Shown here: positions 21,067 through 27,729 of the stretch, in pieces
Numbering within the stretch: the stretch's first letter is position 1
Layout of the letters: each line of letters starts with the position of its first letter
Virus record (IMG/VR): IMGVR_UViG_3300024255_000959
Span: 1-27,729 of that record
Strand: one strand, 5' to 3'
Origin: a virus
Length of the DNA: 27,729 nucleotides
Position numbers and translations under genes: made by a program
Notes under the pieces: generated by a model
The model's database searches: none
Seen by the model: the letters and a program-made list of their open reading frames with translations, nothing else
Told to the model about the DNA's origin: nothing

Positions 21067-21533
21067 GCATAAAAGCAAAAACAATACTAAAAGACAAGTT
21101 CTGGATTGTTGAAGAAGAAGGTGAGAAGTTAGGAACCTTGAGTTTCAATGACGAAAAGTTTATGTTCTCTGCAAACAACGGTGTTGCATTCTTTGAAAAC
21201 AAAAAACAATTAAAAAACGAGCTTGGGCTTACTATATTTGATAAAGAGCCTTCAGTACAGTTTGAAACTGAAAAAGAAATTTATGGGTTTCCAACTAGCA
21301 CTACACCTTACAATGTAATTTATGATGTACATCGTAAGTTTGCATTGTTTACTAAAAGTCGTAAGAGCAAGAGTTTATATTGTGCAGGATACTACATTAT
21401 CCACTTTGACAAAGGTTGGGTAAAGAGTTTTTGTCCTAAACTAATTACATTAGAACGTTACAACTACAAAGGTCCATTTAAAAACGATCTTACTATGCGT
21501 CAGGAACTGTCAAATGCAAACCAAAAATCTTGA
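21063..21533 (+). CDS. Conserved hypothetical phage protein, 156 residues
   Basis: A basic, strand-rich protein. The N-terminal part (KDKFWIVEEEGEKLGTLSFN) looks like a small beta-barrel. The well-formed core reads YGFPTSTTPYNVIYDVHRKF, then LFTKSRKSKSLYCAGYYIIH and SFCPKLITLERYNYKGPF. Two Cys residues and many Lys, Tyr and Phe suggest nucleic-acid contact. Proteins of this pattern occur in many T4-like marine phages; none has a function known to me. It overlaps both neighbours in the exonuclease operon. Confidence 0.75.
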   Translation: MSIKAKTILKDKFWIVEEEGEKLGTLSFNDEKFMFSANNGVAFFENKKQLKNELGLTIFDKEPSVQFETEKEIYGFPTSTTPYNVIYDVHRKFALFTKSRKSKSLYCAGYYIIHFDKGWVKSFCPKLITLERYNYKGPFKNDLTMRQELSNANQKS

Positions 21534-21768
21534 TCCAATAAACACTTTTCCAGTACAACAGTTTATTCAAACTGTTAAGAGTGCTGACGCTAGTAGAGCT
21601 AAAGATGTTAGAATTGACATCGATACAGCAAAAAGATTAGCATTTACACTAGGAGAAGTGATGTCTCGACTCAATGGAGACATGGAACAGTTTATTAAAG
21701 AACATGTACAAACACTAGACAATGAGCCCGTAGAGGTGCAATTAGACGGTGGTACTGAGTGGAAATAA
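21514..21768 (+). CDS. Conserved hypothetical phage protein, 84 residues
   Basis: A small helical protein: NTFPVQQFIQTVKSADASRA, IDIDTAKRLAFTLGEVMSRL, then an acidic loop and a final strand (VEVQLDGGTEW). The second helix is amphipathic and the pattern is conserved in marine T4-like phages. The size is in the range of the late-transcription coactivator gp33, but I see no clear gp33 clamp-binding tail, so no name is given. It starts 20 bases inside the previous gene. Confidence 0.7.
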   Translation: MQTKNLDPINTFPVQQFIQTVKSADASRAKDVRIDIDTAKRLAFTLGEVMSRLNGDMEQFIKEHVQTLDNEPVEVQLDGGTEWK

Positions 21769-21791
21769 ACTAGCATTTAACTCAAAAAAGA

Positions 21792-21799
21792 GATAAATA
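21792..21799 (+). promoter_or_regulatory. Late promoter box GATAAATA
   Basis: The fourth-identical octamer of the window ends 28 bases before the ATG at 21828. It overlaps the left arm of an 11-bp inverted repeat (21797-21829) whose right arm contains the start codon. T4-like spacing puts the RNA start near 21805, inside that left arm. Confidence 0.65.
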
Positions 21800-21829
21800 T
21801 ATACGTAGTTAATTAAGGTACGTATATAT
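21797..21829 (+). repeat. Inverted repeat hiding the start codon of the 21828 gene
   Basis: ATATATACGTA (21797-21807) and TACGTATATAT (21819-21829) are perfect inverted repeats with an 11-base loop ending in AAGG. In read-through RNA the hairpin would bury the ATG (21828-21830). RNA begun at the late promoter would lack most of the left arm. Confidence 0.65.
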
Positions 21830-22115
21830 GAGCAGACCAAAGCCAAATGTTCTTTTAGAACATGTAAACAAAAAGAATTATAGATGTGAGCAAGTCTTAG
21901 ATGCTGATGCTATCTGGGCCGTATTCTATAAAGATAAACCATTCAATTTAAAAAGTTCAAACGCTTTAACAAATTATCCTGGACCAAAATATAAGAAAAC
22001 AAGTTTTTCTAATCCAGGGCATGCCCACAACTTAGCACAAAAACTTAACGAACTGTTTTCATGTGAAGACTTCTTTGTGTATAAATTGTCAACAGGCGAA
22101 ATTGTAACTGAATGA
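21828..22115 (+). CDS. Hypothetical protein, 95 residues, late-expressed
   Basis: A basic protein starting MSRPKPNVLLEHVNKKNYRC, with a compact core: VLDADAIWAVFYKDKPFNLK, YPGPKYKKTSFSNPGHAHNL and a final strand with FFVYKLSTGEIV. The NPGHAHNLAQKLNELF part looks like a turn followed by a helix. No family was recognised, though similar proteins occur in marine T4-like phages. A GATAAATA box and the start-hiding repeat upstream suggest strict late translation. It is coupled to the next gene by an ATGA overlap. Confidence 0.7.
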   Translation: MSRPKPNVLLEHVNKKNYRCEQVLDADAIWAVFYKDKPFNLKSSNALTNYPGPKYKKTSFSNPGHAHNLAQKLNELFSCEDFFVYKLSTGEIVTE

Positions 22116-22504
22116 ACTGGAAAGAAACCTACACAAAGTTATTCCTAAAAGAACTAGGTAAAAGTTTTAACGACTTATCTGTTAAGGAGCATATGCCTTT
22201 GTGGTGGCATAATACACGTAGCAAGGACACTGGTGGACTTAGACTTACAGACGCAGGATTAGATGTACTTACACAAGCAGAAGTAGCAACATACGATGTA
22301 CCTTATCCACATGATATGCCGATGACAACTCAAGTTATTATCTTTTTAGACAAGTTTATTGACTGTCCTTACTACATAGGACCAAGATCTATTCAAGTAA
22401 CACACCAAAAGAAGGCGGTCGAACTGTCTCTTTTCTCAGGTGATCTACGTAAGTATGGACTTACTAAAGCGTTATCTCGTCAAAATAAAGACGAAAATAA
22501 TTAA
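22112..22504 (+). CDS. Conserved hypothetical phage protein, 130 residues
   Basis: A mixed alpha/beta protein: KLFLKELGKSFNDLSVKEHM, the tryptophan-rich PLWWHNTRSKDTGGLRLTDA, then DKFIDCPYYIGPRSIQVTHQ and LFSGDLRKYGLTKAL. The WWxNxR..GGLRLT block, the DCPYYI block and the LFSGDL.KYG block form a pattern I associate with a small conserved family of marine T4-like phages with unknown function. It is translated with the 21828 gene and is therefore probably late. Confidence 0.75.
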   Translation: MNWKETYTKLFLKELGKSFNDLSVKEHMPLWWHNTRSKDTGGLRLTDAGLDVLTQAEVATYDVPYPHDMPMTTQVIIFLDKFIDCPYYIGPRSIQVTHQKKAVELSLFSGDLRKYGLTKALSRQNKDENN

Positions 22505-22523
22505 AAAAAACTGCAGAAAACGG

Positions 22524-22552
22524 TTGACATTACCCCCAATTGGTAGTATTAT
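22524..22552 (+). promoter_or_regulatory. Sigma-70-type promoter of the MoxR-like gene
   Basis: TTGACA (22524-22529) and TATTAT (22547-22552) are 17 bases apart. The -10 box differs from consensus at one position. The leader is about 40 bases and ends in an AGAGG ribosome site before ATG 22601. Confidence 0.8.
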
Positions 22553-22600
22553 ATATACATAAGTTAGAAATTCGCACTGATAACTAAGAGGTAATACAAT

Positions 22601-23689
22601 ATGGAAAACGTAATCACAAGAACAGTTTCGCCGAACGGCGCAAAGTCAAGCATTAATCATGCTATTCGCAAGAATCGTCCTATCTTCCTTTGGGGGCCTC
22701 CAGGCATTGGTAAGTCTGATATTGTTAGACAAATTACCGAAGACCTTGGTAACTCGCATTTGATCGACATTCGTTTGTCACTTTGGGAACCTACAGACAT
22801 TAAAGGTATTCCGTACTTTGACAGCAACTCAGGTACAATGGTGTGGGGCGCACCAGCAGAACTTCCTACAGAAGAATTTGCATCACAATTCGACTATGTC
22901 GTTTTGTTCTTAGACGAAATGAACTCAGCGGCGCCTGCTGTACAAGCGGCTGCATATCAGCTGATTCTTAACCGCAGAGTTGGGCAATATAAGTTGCCAG
23001 ACAATGTTGTAATTATTGCGGCTGGTAACCGTGAAGCTGACAAAGGTGTTACTTACAGAATGCCTGCTCCGTTAGCAAACCGTTTTATCCACTTAGAACT
23101 TGCTGTATCATTTGATGACTGGTTCCAGTGGGCTGTTAACAACAATCAACACAAAGACGTTGTTGGTTACTTAACATTTGCAAAGAAAGACTTATATGAC
23201 TTCGATCCAAGAAGTGCAAGTCGTTCATTTGCAACACCTCGTTCTTGGTCGTTTGTAAGCGAATTGCTCGCAGACGATGTAGACGAAACCACTACTACAG
23301 ATTTAGTTAGTGGGTCAGTTGGAGAAGGCTTGGCTGTCAAGTTTATGGCGCACCGTAAAGTTGCGTCTCAGATGCCTAATCCAAGTGACATTTTAGCAGG
23401 AAAAGTCAAGGAGATGGCCAGTAAAGAAATCAGTGCTATGTATTCCCTCACTGTGTCATTGTGTTATGAGCTACAAGAAGCTGATAACAAGAACGACAAA
23501 GACTTCGATAAGAAAGTTAATAACTTCCTGCGATTTTCAATGGATAACTTTGATACTGAATTAGTTGTAATGGGCATTAAGCTCGCACTTACTCAGTATT
23601 CATTGCCCATTGATCCGGACGCTGTAGATTGCTTTGATGAATTCCATGAACGTTATGGTAAGTATATTAAGGCTGCACAGGGTTCTTAA
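22601..23689 (+). CDS. MoxR-type AAA+ ATPase
   Basis: A 362-residue AAA+ protein. It has Walker A in WGPPGIGKSD (residues 31-40), Walker B in VVLFLDEMNSA (100-110), sensor 1 in VIIAAGNREAD (137-147) and an arginine finger in LANRFIHLEL (R161). FLDEMNSA and IAAGNR are typical of MoxR, not of replication clamp loaders. The C-terminal 180 residues are a helical lid and unknown extension. MoxR ATPases act as chaperones that insert cofactors or remodel complexes, nearly always with a VWA partner, and such a partner is encoded next (23793). Each gene has its own sigma-70 promoter and a terminator stands between them. Confidence 0.9.
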   Translation: MENVITRTVSPNGAKSSINHAIRKNRPIFLWGPPGIGKSDIVRQITEDLGNSHLIDIRLSLWEPTDIKGIPYFDSNSGTMVWGAPAELPTEEFASQFDYVVLFLDEMNSAAPAVQAAAYQLILNRRVGQYKLPDNVVIIAAGNREADKGVTYRMPAPLANRFIHLELAVSFDDWFQWAVNNNQHKDVVGYLTFAKKDLYDFDPRSASRSFATPRSWSFVSELLADDVDETTTTDLVSGSVGEGLAVKFMAHRKVASQMPNPSDILAGKVKEMASKEISAMYSLTVSLCYELQEADNKNDKDFDKKVNNFLRFSMDNFDTELVVMGIKLALTQYSLPIDPDAVDCFDEFHERYGKYIKAAQGS

Positions 23690-23694
23690 GAATA

Positions 23695-23729
23695 GAAAGG
23701 GCGGGTTAATACTCGCCCTTTCACCTTTT
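23695..23729 (+). terminator. Intrinsic terminator after the MoxR-like gene
   Basis: GAAAGGGCGGG (23695-23705) pairs with CTCGCCCTTTC (23712-23722, one G-U) around a 6-base loop, giving an 11-bp GC-rich stem. ACCTTTTC follows. It is by far the strongest hairpin of the window in an AT-rich context and sits between two genes that have separate promoters. Confidence 0.85.
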
Positions 23730-23733
23730 CTGG

Positions 23734-23762
23734 TTGACAACACCAAGAAATCTTGTTATAAT
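23734..23762 (+). promoter_or_regulatory. Sigma-70-type promoter of the VWA gene, exact consensus
   Basis: TTGACA (23734-23739) and TATAAT (23757-23762) are 17 bases apart, directly after the terminator. The leader is about 25 bases and ends in AAAGGA before ATG 23793. Confidence 0.85.
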
Positions 23763-23792
23763 ATATATATAAACTTAGAAAGGACATAGCAC

Positions 23793-25100
23793 ATGAGCGT
23801 AGAAGGTAAAAAGAACTGGTCACCTAATCCAGACATTACTGAATCCGAACTTAAAGTAATGCGTGAAGATGTACTTGATCGCATTATTGTTGCACGAGTA
23901 GGACTTCTTCTCAAGCATCCTTTCTTTGGTAATATGGCAACACGCCTTAAAATCCAAGCCGCAGACGACTGGTGTCCTACAGCAGCCGTAGATGGCAGAA
24001 ACTTATTTTTTAACACTCAGTTCTTTAATGCAATGGACAATAAAGAAATTGAGTTTGTTATTGCACACGAAATTTTACATTGTGTATTTGATCACTTAGA
24101 ACGTAGAACTTGGCAAGGCCGCAACTTAGATGCTATGCTGTCTAATATTGCACAAGACTACGTTGTAAACAATATTCTTGTAAGAGACAGCATTGGTACT
24201 AAGCCTAAAATTGTTGACTGTTACCAAGACTTTAAATACGAAGATTGGTCTTCAGAAGAAGTTTATGACGACCTATTTGAAAAGTATGACGAAGAACAAC
24301 TTAACGCATTAGGCGAATTACTTGACGAGCACATTGACTGGACCGACGGTGACGGTGACGAAAATGGTTCATCTGGTAAAGACGGCAAAGATGACGGCAA
24401 AGGTAAAGACGGTAAAAAACCTACTTACTCTAAAGAAGAACTTAAAAAGATACGTGACGAAATAAAAGAGAACATGATAACAGCCGCACAGAGTGCAGGT
24501 GCTGGTAATGTTCCTAAAGGTGTCGAACGTATGATCAAAGAGCTTACAGAGCCTAAGATCAATTGGCGTGATCTGCTTCGTCAGCAAATTCAATCAACAA
24601 TTAAAAGCGACTATACATTTAGTCGTCCTTCACGTAAAGGTTGGCACACTGGTGCTATATTGCCTGGAATGAACTTCCAAGATACTATCGACTTATGTAT
24701 TGCAATCGATATGAGTGGTTCAATTGGCAATGATCAGGCAACTGATTTCTTAACTGAAGTAAAAGGTATTATGGACGAGTACAAAGACTATGCAATTAAA
24801 TTGTGGTGCTTTGATACTGGTGTATATAACGAAGAAGACTTTACTGCCGCAGAAGGCCAAGATTTGATGTCATATGAAATCTTAGGCGGTGGTGGTACTG
24901 ACTTTATGTGTAACTGGACATACATGAAAGACCAAGGCATTACGCCTAAAAAGTTTTTAATGTTTACTGACGGTTATGCATGGGATAGCTGGGGAGATCC
25001 CGACTACTGTGATACAGTGTTTATTATTCACAGTAATCATAATAAAGAACTATTAGCCCCATTTGGAGTTACAGCTCATTATGAAGCTCAAACAGCCTAA
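23793..25100 (+). CDS. Metallopeptidase-like / VWA domain protein (MoxR partner, DUF2201-like)
   Basis: A 435-residue protein with two domains. The N-terminal half holds IEFVIAHEILHCVFDH (HExxH at 92-96, next His 101) followed by NIAQDYVVNNIL, the pattern of the putative metallopeptidase region of the DUF2201 family. A Gly/Asp/Lys-rich linker (about 183-210) leads to a VWA-like domain with a complete metal-ion site: D306-x-S308-x-S310 (AIDMSGSIGND), T369 in GGGGTDF and D393 in FTDG. The family usually works with a MoxR ATPase, and the gene just upstream is one. Targets in phage infection are unknown. The own promoter and the terminator upstream allow separate control of the two partners. Confidence 0.88.
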   Translation: MSVEGKKNWSPNPDITESELKVMREDVLDRIIVARVGLLLKHPFFGNMATRLKIQAADDWCPTAAVDGRNLFFNTQFFNAMDNKEIEFVIAHEILHCVFDHLERRTWQGRNLDAMLSNIAQDYVVNNILVRDSIGTKPKIVDCYQDFKYEDWSSEEVYDDLFEKYDEEQLNALGELLDEHIDWTDGDGDENGSSGKDGKDDGKGKDGKKPTYSKEELKKIRDEIKENMITAAQSAGAGNVPKGVERMIKELTEPKINWRDLLRQQIQSTIKSDYTFSRPSRKGWHTGAILPGMNFQDTIDLCIAIDMSGSIGNDQATDFLTEVKGIMDEYKDYAIKLWCFDTGVYNEEDFTAAEGQDLMSYEILGGGGTDFMCNWTYMKDQGITPKKFLMFTDGYAWDSWGDPDYCDTVFIIHSNHNKELLAPFGVTAHYEAQTA

Positions 25101-25350
25101 CCCTTTAAACTACTTTAAGGTACGCAGCACTCAATATTTGCCTAGGCATTTTGAAGTTGTTAGTTTACCTATTTCCTACAATATGGAAAGTAGTATTGAA
25201 AAGTGGATATTTGAAAATTTGAAAAATAGATATTATGTTTCACGAGAAAAGACTCGTACCTTTGGACATAGTAATATTAAAGTAGGATTTGAAGATCCAA
25301 AAGAAGCAAGTTATTTCATGTTGGCGTGTCCACATCTGAAGTACAAATAA
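25081..25350 (+). CDS. Small hypothetical protein, 89 residues
   Basis: A basic protein beginning MKLKQPNPLNYFKVRSTQYL. Then follow a strand and helix (FEVVSLPISYNMESSIEKWI), ENLKNRYYVSREKTRTFG and a short end with LACPHLKYK. It overlaps the VWA gene by 20 bases. ATG 25081 is preferred because GGAG lies about 12 bases upstream; an in-frame TTG at 25063 would add six residues. No family was recognised, though similar proteins appear in other T4-like marine phages. Confidence 0.65.
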   Translation: MKLKQPNPLNYFKVRSTQYLPRHFEVVSLPISYNMESSIEKWIFENLKNRYYVSREKTRTFGHSNIKVGFEDPKEASYFMLACPHLKYK

Positions 25351-25353
25351 ATA
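25346..25353 (+). promoter_or_regulatory. Possible late promoter box AATAAATA
   Basis: This octamer differs from GATAAATA at one base. It overlaps the end of the 25081 gene and ends 37 bases before ATG 25391. A perfect 12-bp AT palindrome (25365-25376) follows in the leader. It is weaker evidence than the four exact boxes. Confidence 0.4.
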
Positions 25354-25390
25354 AAGTACGCATATATATTAATATAGGAGAATATAAATT

Positions 25391-25639
25391 ATGAGCGACG
25401 AAAACAAAACAGAAGCACCTGCTACTGAACAACAACAAGCACCTGCACCAGATCTTACTGTACAGGATCTGACAGCAATGAAATCAATTATTGATGTTGC
25501 ATCAACTCGTGGCGCTTTTAAGCCTAACGAAATGACTACTGTCGGTACGGTGTATAGTAAATTAGAAGCATTCTTAAACGCTGTACAAGCACAACAAGAA
25601 GCTAAAACGGAAGCACAAGAGGCTCCAACAGGAGAATAA
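25391..25639 (+). CDS. Conserved hypothetical phage protein, 82 residues
   Basis: The N-terminal 20 residues are low-complexity (Glu, Gln, Pro, Ala). The core LTVQDLTAMKSIIDVASTRG then AFKPNEMTTVGTVYSKLEAF looks like two helices joined by a conserved turn, followed by an Ala/Gln tail. The core is well conserved in T4-like marine phages but has no known role. GGAG lies about 12 bases before the ATG. The late promoter-like box and the virion genes after it suggest late expression. Confidence 0.75.
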   Translation: MSDENKTEAPATEQQQAPAPDLTVQDLTAMKSIIDVASTRGAFKPNEMTTVGTVYSKLEAFLNAVQAQQEAKTEAQEAPTGE

Positions 25640-25640
25640 T

Positions 25641-26240
25641 ATGAAACATATTGGTAGACAAATTAATCCAAAAAGACGTTGCGTAGTAGCGTATAGAGTC
25701 GTGCCTAAAGAAGCAGATCAATGTTTAGTTGTATTCACTGACAGTCTTGAATCAGACGCACATGATGCGTTAATGAACTTGGTTGAAAGTAATGCAGGTC
25801 AAACAGCATACGAACTCGCAGAAGCAATGGATAGAACTCAATTACCAGATGGTAGAAACATGCTTAGAGCATTTGCCGGAACCGGTAAGTTATCAAAGAT
25901 GCCAACTGATAAAATTGAAATGACTCCAGACATGCAGAATACTGTTACGTTGTCAGAACTTAATAATGCTATTGCAACACAAAAAGGTGTTACAGTAGAA
26001 GACTTAGCTCTACAACCTCAAGACAAAGGTTCTGAAAAGTCTGAGACAACACCACAACCTGTGATTGCAGAAGCACCAGTTGCTCCATCATCTAACGATG
26101 TTTTAAGTGACGAAGACTTAGCAGCACAATACCGTTCTCAAGCAGATACTTTATTTAAAGAAGCGAAGCGTTTAAGAGAACAGGCGGAAGATCTAGTACC
26201 TACTAAGAAAAGTAGTAAGAAGTCCGCCGCAAGTGCCTAA
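25641..26240 (+). CDS. Hypothetical protein, 199 residues, late block
   Basis: The N-terminal part is compact and mixed: QINPKRRCVVAYRVVPKEAD, QCLVVFTDSLESDAHDALMN, YELAEAMDRTQLPDGRNML. The C-terminal half is a Glu/Pro/Ser linker and a final charged helix (YRSQADTLFKEAKRLREQAE), probably a coiled coil, ending in a Lys-rich tail (TKKSSKKSAASA). No family was recognised. It sits between two conserved late-type genes, one base after the 25391 stop, and overlaps the next start. Confidence 0.7.
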   Translation: MKHIGRQINPKRRCVVAYRVVPKEADQCLVVFTDSLESDAHDALMNLVESNAGQTAYELAEAMDRTQLPDGRNMLRAFAGTGKLSKMPTDKIEMTPDMQNTVTLSELNNAIATQKGVTVEDLALQPQDKGSEKSETTPQPVIAEAPVAPSSNDVLSDEDLAAQYRSQADTLFKEAKRLREQAEDLVPTKKSSKKSAASA

Positions 26241-26553
26241 GAAGAAGAATAAACTCAGCAAACAAGTTATTGACAAATGGCCTGAAGTACTCGGTAATAT
26301 CGACATAAAAGTTGTTCCTACTGAATACATTAAGGCCGTTGAAGTCACATTCACAGACGGTAAAATATGGGTTATAGAAAATGATCCTAAACTTCCAATA
26401 GGCGAAAATGCAGAAGCGTTCGAACAAAGTATGGAAGACCTTATGCAAGAATACGAAGATGTACTACAAAGTGTGAACTTTGTGGTAGATATTGAACGTG
26501 TAAAGAAGGATATTACCAAACGTACAAAGATATTTATGAAGAAAAGAAAATAA
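26233..26553 (+). CDS. Conserved structural-block protein, 106 residues
   Basis: A basic-ended protein: PKKKNKLSKQVIDKWPEVLG, then IDIKVVPTEYIKAVEVTFTD with GKIWVI, an acidic middle and NFVVDIERVKKDITKRTKIF ending in KKRK. The same arrangement (basic start, EYI..VxVxFxDGxIW, xDxxxVKKDIxKRTxxxLKKRK) is seen in many T4-like cyanophage and pelagiphage genomes near structural genes. Function is unknown. The start is GTG, inside the end of the previous gene, and no better ATG exists upstream. Confidence 0.75.
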   Translation: MPKKKNKLSKQVIDKWPEVLGNIDIKVVPTEYIKAVEVTFTDGKIWVIENDPKLPIGENAEAFEQSMEDLMQEYEDVLQSVNFVVDIERVKKDITKRTKIFMKKRK

Positions 26554-26562
26554 CTCTTTTAT

Positions 26563-26570
26563 GATAAATA
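26563..26570 (+). promoter_or_regulatory. Late promoter box GATAAATA
   Basis: This exact octamer stands ten bases after the previous stop and 35 bases before ATG 26606 of the fibre-like gene. GGGAG lies 12 bases before that ATG. Confidence 0.65.
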
Positions 26571-26605
26571 TATATGTAAACTTAAATCATTGGGAGTTAT
26601 AACAA

Positions 26606-27729
26606 ATGGCATTGCGATTAAGAAGAGGCACAGATGCACAAAGATTGACACTAGACGGTGTAGCTTTGCCGGTGCCAGCTGAAGGCGAATTAATATACAC
26701 AACAGATACTAAGAAACTTTATGTAGGCGATGGTGCTACAACAGGTGGTATTGCTGTTGACGTTGCTAACTCTACCTTAAGTGTTGATGATTTAAGCGAT
26801 GTAGATATTACTTCTGTTGCTCCAACAGCAGGGCAAAGCCTTGTATGGAACGACAGTGATAACGAGTTTCAACCAGGCGATGCAACTATACTATCAGATA
26901 AATCAATTAATGCACTACTAGACGTAGATACAGCATCTAATGTACCTACTGTAGGACAAGTATTAAAATGGAACGGTACAAAATTTGTTCCAAATGACGA
27001 TCAATCAGGTGGCTTAGTTGTAGGTGCTACTTACCAAATTAACATTACAGGTGATGTTACAGGTGATGTTACAGGCGATACAGCAGGTACACATACTGGT
27101 GCAGTAACTGGTAATGTAACTGGTGACTTAACTGGTGATGTAACTGGTTCAGTATTTGCTGATGATTCAACTACAGTTATTGATGGACTCAACGGACAAG
27201 TATTAGGTAACGTAGTTAACTCTACTGTTACAACACAAGATGTTAATACTGCTATTTTAAGACTTTCGGGCATAGACTCAACAGGTAATAATAAAGCTGG
27301 TATTAAGATTACTACGGACGGAAACGCCGATGATGGTTATTCACTTTTTGACATTGATGCAGCTACAGAATCCGATGTAGGTTCTTCAGTTGTTTTTACA
27401 AAATCAAGAGGTACACACGCATCTAGAGCAGCTGTACAAGACGGAGATGAAATATTAGGTATTAACTATTTTGGTTATGACTCAGCTAATAATCCGGGCG
27501 CAGCGGCTGTTATCCAAGTAGCTGTAGACGGTACTCCTACAGCAGGTTTTGTACCTGGAAGTATTGTATTTGGTACAACTAATCCAGTAACAGGCACAGT
27601 AGCCGCACTTACATTAAATGCACAACAGACCGCTGTATTTGGTGGTGCAGCAACATTTGCTAATATGACAACTGGTGTTCGAAATGCACTAACACCGGCA
27701 GCTGGCATGGTTGTGTTTAATACTACAGA
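26606..27729 (+). CDS. Tail-fibre-like virion protein, N-terminal part
   Basis: The frame is open to the window end, giving 374 residues. It begins MALRLRRGTDAQRLTLDGVA, with PAEGELIYTTDTKKLYVGDG following: this is the RRGT...GELxYTTDTxxLYVGDG pattern of the N-terminal domain found on phage fibres and in the Mtd tropism determinant. Residues 70-130 contain two similar DLSDVDITSVAPTAGQSLVW / ALLDVDTASNVPTVGQVLKW units, a repeated fibre module. Then come nine TGxV tetrads (27047-27154). The later part (GTHASRAAVQDGDEILGINY, LTNAQQ-like LNAQQTAVFGGAATF) is typical of marine phage fibres. It is probably a receptor-contact or baseplate fibre protein, late expressed. The C-terminus lies outside the window. 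Confidence 0.85.
   Translation, partial: MALRLRRGTDAQRLTLDGVALPVPAEGELIYTTDTKKLYVGDGATTGGIAVDVANSTLSVDDLSDVDITSVAPTAGQSLVWNDSDNEFQPGDATILSDKSINALLDVDTASNVPTVGQVLKWNGTKFVPNDDQSGGLVVGATYQINITGDVTGDVTGDTAGTHTGAVTGNVTGDLTGDVTGSVFADDSTTVIDGLNGQVLGNVVNSTVTTQDVNTAILRLSGIDSTGNNKAGIKITTDGNADDGYSLFDIDAATESDVGSSVVFTKSRGTHASRAAVQDGDEILGINYFGYDSANNPGAAAVIQVAVDGTPTAGFVPGSIVFGTTNPVTGTVAALTLNAQQTAVFGGAATFANMTTGVRNALTPAAGMVVFNTT
27047..27154 (+). repeat. Tandem 12-bp repeat coding TGxV tetrads
   Basis: Nine consecutive 12-base units of the form ACAGGTGATGTT or ACTGGTGATGTA encode TGDV, TGDV, TGDT, AGTH, TGAV, TGNV, TGDL, TGDV and TGSV. The first two units are identical and later ones have drifted. This suggests unit gain by slippage in a fibre shaft. 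Confidence 0.85.

Noticed and set aside
1-27729. tRNA genes, CRISPR arrays, insertion sequences, attachment sites
   Set aside because: No intergenic gap is longer than about 105 bases; none of these was seen in the gaps.

Overview
The window looks like part of the genome of a T4-like marine myovirus. Every gene lies on the + strand. Genes are packed with ATGA or TAATG junctions and short overlaps, and the DNA is AT-rich by eye (not computed). The core set is recognisable: a B-family DNA polymerase (gp43), a gp45-type sliding clamp, an Rnh/FEN-type 5'-3' exonuclease, a DsbA-like protein and a fibre-like protein with a GDG-rich N-terminus. Many of the small unknown proteins resemble the conserved hypothetical set of T4-like phages of marine bacteria (pelagiphages and cyanophages). 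No photosynthesis gene, tRNA, integrase or insertion sequence was seen. The host is therefore only guessed to be a marine heterotroph such as SAR11.

Layout. (1) 1-5711 is a virion or late block: the end of a subtilisin-like protease, then proteins with basic Cys- and Arg-rich tails, a nucleotidyltransferase, a ParB-like protein and a Cys-rich protein. Late promoters of the form GATAAATA lie at 469 and 4273. (2) 5708-13120 is a replication and modification block: DsbA-like, a membrane protein, gp43, two sugar/nucleotide genes (cytidylyltransferase and NAD epimerase), gp45, a membrane protein and a TGT-like enzyme (DpdA-like). (3) 13101-17852 holds small unknown proteins, a GT-B glycosyltransferase, a cupin-like protein, a phosphoribosyltransferase and a HIT protein. 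(4) 17858-20015 is a folE-queE operon under a consensus promoter with a 33-bp dyad. (5) 20019-21768 is the exonuclease operon. (6) 21792-25350 holds two conserved unknowns behind a late promoter, then a MoxR-type AAA+ ATPase and a metallopeptidase-like/VWA protein, separated by an intrinsic terminator. (7) 25346-27729 is a late block ending in the truncated fibre-like gene.

Regulation is unusually readable. Seven promoters have a consensus or near-consensus sigma-70 -35/-10 pair with exactly 17 bp between (5708, 10484, 13800, 17858, 20019, 22524, 23734). Four GATAAATA boxes and one AATAAATA box stand just upstream of late-type genes. Two late leaders contain inverted repeats that would hide the start or ribosome site in read-through RNA but not in RNA begun at the late promoter, as known for some T4 late genes.

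The most interesting theme is probable 7-deazaguanine modification of phage DNA. A TGT-fold protein keeps the whole catalytic set (DSGGFQ, the second Asp, the Gln, the GG and the nucleophile Asp). The same window encodes GTP cyclohydrolase I (FolE) and a QueE-like radical SAM enzyme with a split cysteine motif. QueC is not in the window, and QueD is at best hinted at by a T-fold-like unknown protein at 13892. The MoxR-VWA pair is the second notable module. No gene-free stretch exceeds about 105 bases.
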